The translations under genes and the position numbers were made by a program. Below, piece after piece: positions 60,635-64,000 of a stretch of DNA of 64,000 nt. Source of the stretch: Alistipes sp. (lineage in GTDB: Bacteria > Bacteroidota > Bacteroidia > Bacteroidales > Rikenellaceae); contig JAFNXN010000005.1 in the NCBI GenBank assembly GCA_017379015.1, positions 104,027 through 168,026 of the forward strand, read 5' to 3'. Under the pieces are notes generated by a model, which made no database searches, was not told where the DNA came from, and saw nothing but the letters and a program-made list of their open reading frames with translations. Numbering within the stretch: position 1 is the stretch's first letter; the number at the start of each line of letters is the position of its first letter.

Positions 60635-62068
60635 ATGGCTACTAATTATTCAGGTAAAACTCGTCTTGAGAGTGACCTTATTGGTGAGATGCAGGTGCCC
60701 GTTGAGGCTCTCTATGGTGTGCAGACATTGCGCGGTATCGAGAACTTCCCTATCAGCCGCTTCCACCTCTCTGACTATCCATTGTTCATCAACGGCTTGG
60801 CAATCACTAAGCTTGGTGCTGCTATGGCTAACCACCAGCTTGGCCTTTTGACCGACGAGCAGTACAACGCTATCGCTCAGGCTTGCCGCGAGATTATGGA
60901 GGGTCAGCACCACGACCAGTTCCCTTGCGACATGATTCAGGGCGGCGCAGGTACTACTACAAACATGAACGCTAACGAGGTTATCGCTAACCGCGCTCTT
61001 CAGATCATGGGCCACGAGGCAGGCGAGTATCAGTACTGCTCACCTAACGACCACGTGAACTGCTCACAGTCTACAAACGATGCTTACCCTTGCGGTATCC
61101 ACCTCGGTCTATACGCTACACACCAGATCTATATGGAGCACTTCAACGCCCTCATCGAGTCATTCGAGAAGAAGGCTAAGGAGTTTGCTCACATCCTTAA
61201 GATGGGTCGTACACAGCTTGAGGATGCTGTGCCTATGACTCTTGGTCAGACATTCGGTGCATTTGCTCAGATCCTAAAGGAGGAGCGCAAGAACCTCGAG
61301 TTTGCTGCTGAGGAGTTCCTCACAGTGAATATGGGTGCTACAGCTATCGGTACAGGTATCTGCTCGGAGCCTGAGTACTCTGAGAAGTGTATCGCTGCAT
61401 TGCGCGAGATCACTGGCTGGGACATCAAGCTTGCTGAGGACCTCGTGGCTGCAACATCGGACACCACTTGCATGGTGGGCTACTCATCGGCTATGCGCCG
61501 CGTAGCTGTTAAGCTCAACAAGATCTGTAACGACCTTCGTCTATTGGGCTCTGGTCCTCGTTGCGGCCTTCACGAGTTCGACCTTCCAGCACGTCAGCCA
61601 GGCTCTTCAATCATGCCAGGTAAGGTTAACCCAGTTATCCCTGAGGTGATGAACCAGATCTGCTACAAGGTGATCGGTAACGATGCTTGCGTGGCTATGT
61701 GCGCTCAGGAGGCTCAGATGGAGCTTAACGCTATGGAGCCTACCATGGCACAGTGCTGCTTCGAGTCAGCTGAGATCATGATGAACGGCTTCGACACCTT
61801 GCGCGTAAACTGCGTTGATGGCATCAAGGCTAACGAGGAGCAGTGCCGCAAGTATGTTCAGGATAGCTTCGGTATCGTAACAGCTCTTAACCCAATCATC
61901 GGCTACAAGAACTCTACAAAGATCGCTAAGAAGGCTATGGCTACTGGCGGTCGCGTTTACGACATCGTGCTCGAGGATGGCATCCTAACCAAGGAGGAGC
62001 TTGACACTATCCTCTCACCTGAGAACATGATTAAGCCTGTGAAGCTTGACATCAAGCCTCGCCGCTAA
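60635..62068 (+). CDS. aspA: Aspartate ammonia-lyase AspA
   Basis: AspA deaminates aspartate to fumarate, feeding fumarate respiration or succinate formation. The 477-residue enzyme has the fumarase/aspartase signatures: GAGTTTNMNANEVIANRAL near 105, SQSTNDAYPCGIH near 145, and the GSSIMPGKVNPVIPEVMNQ signature near 325. The second-region ATSDTTCMVGYSSAM is also present. Codons here use more T-ending forms (GCT, CTT) than the neighbours, as in strongly expressed genes. It is a single-gene unit with its own promoter. Confidence 0.97.
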   Translation: MATNYSGKTRLESDLIGEMQVPVEALYGVQTLRGIENFPISRFHLSDYPLFINGLAITKLGAAMANHQLGLLTDEQYNAIAQACREIMEGQHHDQFPCDMIQGGAGTTTNMNANEVIANRALQIMGHEAGEYQYCSPNDHVNCSQSTNDAYPCGIHLGLYATHQIYMEHFNALIESFEKKAKEFAHILKMGRTQLEDAVPMTLGQTFGAFAQILKEERKNLEFAAEEFLTVNMGATAIGTGICSEPEYSEKCIAALREITGWDIKLAEDLVAATSDTTCMVGYSSAMRRVAVKLNKICNDLRLLGSGPRCGLHEFDLPARQPGSSIMPGKVNPVIPEVMNQICYKVIGNDACVAMCAQEAQMELNAMEPTMAQCCFESAEIMMNGFDTLRVNCVDGIKANEEQCRKYVQDSFGIVTALNPIIGYKNSTKIAKKAMATGGRVYDIVLEDGILTKEELDTILSPENMIKPVKLDIKPRR

Positions 62069-62079
62069 TATCTTCACCT

Positions 62080-62156
62080 AAGGCAGATAACACTGCCTTT
62101 CAACATGCGATGCCACCAATGGGCGTACATCAAGTACAAACCGTTGGTGGCATCGC
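62080..62156. terminator. Two hairpins after aspA, the second a diverged nested-palindrome inner stem
   Basis: Hairpin 1 pairs AAGGCAG (62080-62086) with CTGCCTT (62093-62099). Hairpin 2 has a 13-bp perfect stem, GCGATGCCACCAA (62107-62119) with TTGGTGGCATCGC (62144-62156); on the minus strand its apex reads GTAC-TTGAT-GTAC. The stem is close to that of copies c and d in opposite orientation. Confidence 0.6.
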
Positions 62157-62640
62157 TGTTATTTGCAGAATGCCAAATGCGCAGCTTTTTGCATCATTTA
62201 CTTACATCATTGCCCTACCCCACCTATTTCAGGACGGGACAACCCACAAAAAAAACAGGAGTCATCCTTGCGGATAGGTATTATAATTTTTAACTAATTG
62301 ATTTTCAGTGTTAGTTTTTACGAAAATTGCGAAATCCTACATAGAAGACTACATGGAGGTTGTGGTTAAATCCATTTCCCGACGAGTAAAATGTGTATAG
62401 CAGTTTTGAACGTACGGCTCTGAAATCGAGCATCTTTCGCTGATGCAATATGTATAAACAAAATTGGTGCGTGACGGGACTACATCGTTCCCTACACGCA
62501 CCACTTTTTGTTCTCGTTCTCCTACAACATAGCGAAGTTGGCGATGTACCACTACTTCCAGACACACAAACATCTGGTAGACAGATAACCGAGCCGAGCA
62601 GTTGCTGAAGGTCTATGATGTCTTGGAGTTCTAACCCCAC
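62157..62640. other. Gene-poor stretch with one strong hairpin
   Basis: No convincing gene is seen. The hairpin TGGTGCGTG (62465-62473) with CACGCACCA (62495-62503) has an inner GGGA/TCCC stem and is followed by CTTTTTG; the inside (GGGACTACATCGTTCCC) resembles the apical part of copy a. Short fragments such as YNIAKLAMYHYFQTH in the + strand could be a decayed gene but cannot be assigned. Confidence 0.4.
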
Positions 62641-62645
62641 AAAAA

Positions 62646-62675
62646 AATGCCCCGTGCTTTTACACACAGGGCATT
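62646..62675 (-). terminator. Terminator of the broken lipoprotein gene
   Basis: On the minus strand AATGCCCTGTGTG pairs with CACGGGGCATT (positions 62675-62663 and 62656-62646), followed by TTTTTTT. It starts 22 bases after the gene's stop. Confidence 0.75.
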
Positions 62676-62697
62676 GCTTGTTTATGTTGGTCGCTGA

Positions 62698-63944
62698 TTA
62701 TTTGCGTGCCTTAAATACGAAGCTTACATTGATACTCTCGATGCGTGCCTCCATATCTGTATAGACTTTTTCAATAGCAGTAGTGTTGCCAGCGGTAATC
62801 TCACCAGCTGCAAGCAGGTTATAAAGCTCCATGTTTGCAAAATAGTTGATAAAATCATTTGTATGCATATACATATGCAACTGGCTATTATCAGCATCCT
62901 GGAACATATACATATCTACCTTACGGTAAGCAGGGTTTTCAGCGCTCAAATCAAGGGTTACCTTGTTGCCTTCTACAGTGATAGGGATTTCGATTGCTAC
63001 ATCTTGACCATTAGCAGGAAGGAAATGTTGCGTAATTGTGTTAGTATTTAGGTCTACACAGAAGAGTTCTGAACGGAACATCATATCAAAGTTGCCGGCA
63101 TTAATGTTGGCCATATTGAAAGTGTGACCCAACATAGTGAAATCCTCATCCTTACCCTTTGCATTGCTTACATACGCTGAGCTATAGTCATATGTACCAG
63201 TAAGGTCGAGGTACTACTTGATGCGGAGGAAAGATACAGTTGATTCTACATAGTTATCTCCCATAGGCAAATAAAAGAAGGCACTCATAATATCGCCCAA
63301 TTCTGTACCATTAGGGATTATACCCAATTTATTAACTACATATCTAGTACCATTTTCCACCGAAGAAAATAACAAGTTACCAACAACCTTGTAGTCCGCT
63401 TCTATTTGGTTAGCATAACTATTTATTTCCGGGTAAAATCCTGTTAAGTAAGATTTACCATTTTCTTTATAGGTAATGATTGTGGTTGATTCTTCTTCAT
63501 TACCAAATACTTTCTGAGTACATACCCACATACCCACATACCTACAACTTCATCCGAGAGGTCGTTTTCGCAATAATCATAAGTCAAACGAACATCATTG
63601 TCGTCAAACATAACAAGAGACAAAGATTTGCCTGCTACGAATTCGAGGCGACCTTCATATGCTTCATTATCACCTTCGAATGCGAGAGTAACCTTGTTGT
63701 TTACTACCTTGATAGTACCTTTCTCCTCGTATAGACTACCACCTTGCATAACACCTGTTGTGGTAAACGAGCCATCGGCCTTGATTACCATAGCCTCTGC
63801 AAGTTCGCCATTCAAGGAAGTCCAAGTACCCACGATGTCTTGGGTGAAATCATGCTCGATAAAGTCATGATCGCAATCCTTATCGCAAGCTGTGAAACCC
63901 AACATTGCCACAAGGACCATTCCAATCATTCTGAAAGTCTTCAT
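62698..63944 (-). pseudogene. Lipoprotein gene broken by an 8-bp repeat frameshift and a TAG stop
   Basis: The start at 63944 gives a lipoprotein signal (MKTFRMIGMVLVAMLGFTAC) and a lipocalin-like first domain (DIVGTWTSLNGELAEAMVIK). Near 63537 the frame shifts at an 8-bp repeat CATACCCA (+ strand 63521-63542, 2.75 copies); removing one copy would restore the continuation VVGMWVCTQKVFGNEEE. In that frame the protein runs to an in-frame TAG at 63214-63216 (after FLRIK) and then reads on as YLDLTGTYDYSSAYV to a stop at 62698. The full product would be about 410 residues. Both lesions are in this sequence; sequencing error cannot be excluded. Confidence 0.75.
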
Positions 63945-64000
63945 AATTACTCTGTTTTTAATTGTTTATAATAAAGTAAAATGTTTTTTGCTTGTTTTAG

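Noticed and set aside
62311-62667. 118-residue minus-strand frame
   Set aside because: It covers a terminator and a strong hairpin, has no recognisable domain or start context, and is probably chance.

Overview
The window reads as chromosomal DNA of a Bacteroidales bacterium. Supporting signs are a SusC/SusD pair, an LpxC-FabZ fusion, many small lipoproteins with a Cys about 20 residues in, a DUF349 coiled-coil protein, no Shine-Dalgarno sequences, and promoters with the Bacteroidetes -7 box TAnnTTTG. The ptb-buk pair and roughly 50% GC would fit a gut Rikenellaceae/Alistipes-like lineage, but the genus cannot be fixed from this sequence alone.

Layout. 1-14.6 kb: one long + strand operon that starts inside a SusC gene and runs through SusD, several surface lipoproteins (BACON-like, LRR, repeat-domain), a lipoprotein subtilisin and a DUF1573 protein, ending at a strong terminator. 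It looks like a RagAB-type protein/peptide capture and import locus. 14.6-15.0 kb: non-coding repeats. 15.0-17.2 kb: lpxA and lpxC-fabZ (lipid A). 17.3-20.7 kb: a TonB-like protein, two small proteins and a K+/H+ antiporter. 20.9-24.7 kb: argR and two repeat-rich lipoproteins. 24.9-29.5 kb: thiL, a PEMT-type methyltransferase, a YD-repeat protein, a flippase and aroQ. 29.7-32.9 kb: buk-ptb-ackA (acyl phosphate/ATP fermentation end steps). 33.3-38.9 kb: DUF349 protein, pyrG, yidC. 39.2-41.8 kb: an isolated phage-like island (LexA/CI-type S24 regulator, a 95-aa unknown protein, and a complete terminase large subunit without any other phage gene). 41.9-46.4 kb: S9 peptidase and proS. 46.9-51.3 kb: potABCD. 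51.4-55.7 kb: porin-like protein, MFS exporter with a divergent winged-helix regulator, and a transglutaminase-like protein lacking its cysteine. 55.8-60.4 kb: tRNA-Arg, two TlpA thioredoxins, ruvC, lpxD, coaD and a coiled-coil membrane protein. 60.6-62.1 kb: aspA. 62.7-63.9 kb: a broken lipoprotein gene.

The most unusual signal is non-coding: a family of roughly 125-135 bp nested-palindrome elements (at least six full copies plus remnants) placed against gene 3' ends. Each has long outer arms, a variable terminator-like inner hairpin and a conserved apical motif RTAC-(5-6 nt)-GTAY. Two copies 9.5 kb apart differ at only 2 of 133 positions by eye. The lone terminase island, with a palindrome overlapping its promoter and two hairpins before the terminase, is the second most interesting region. 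A second small repeat family, an inverted array of 9-bp units, and a lipoprotein gene broken at an 8-bp tandem repeat are further items.
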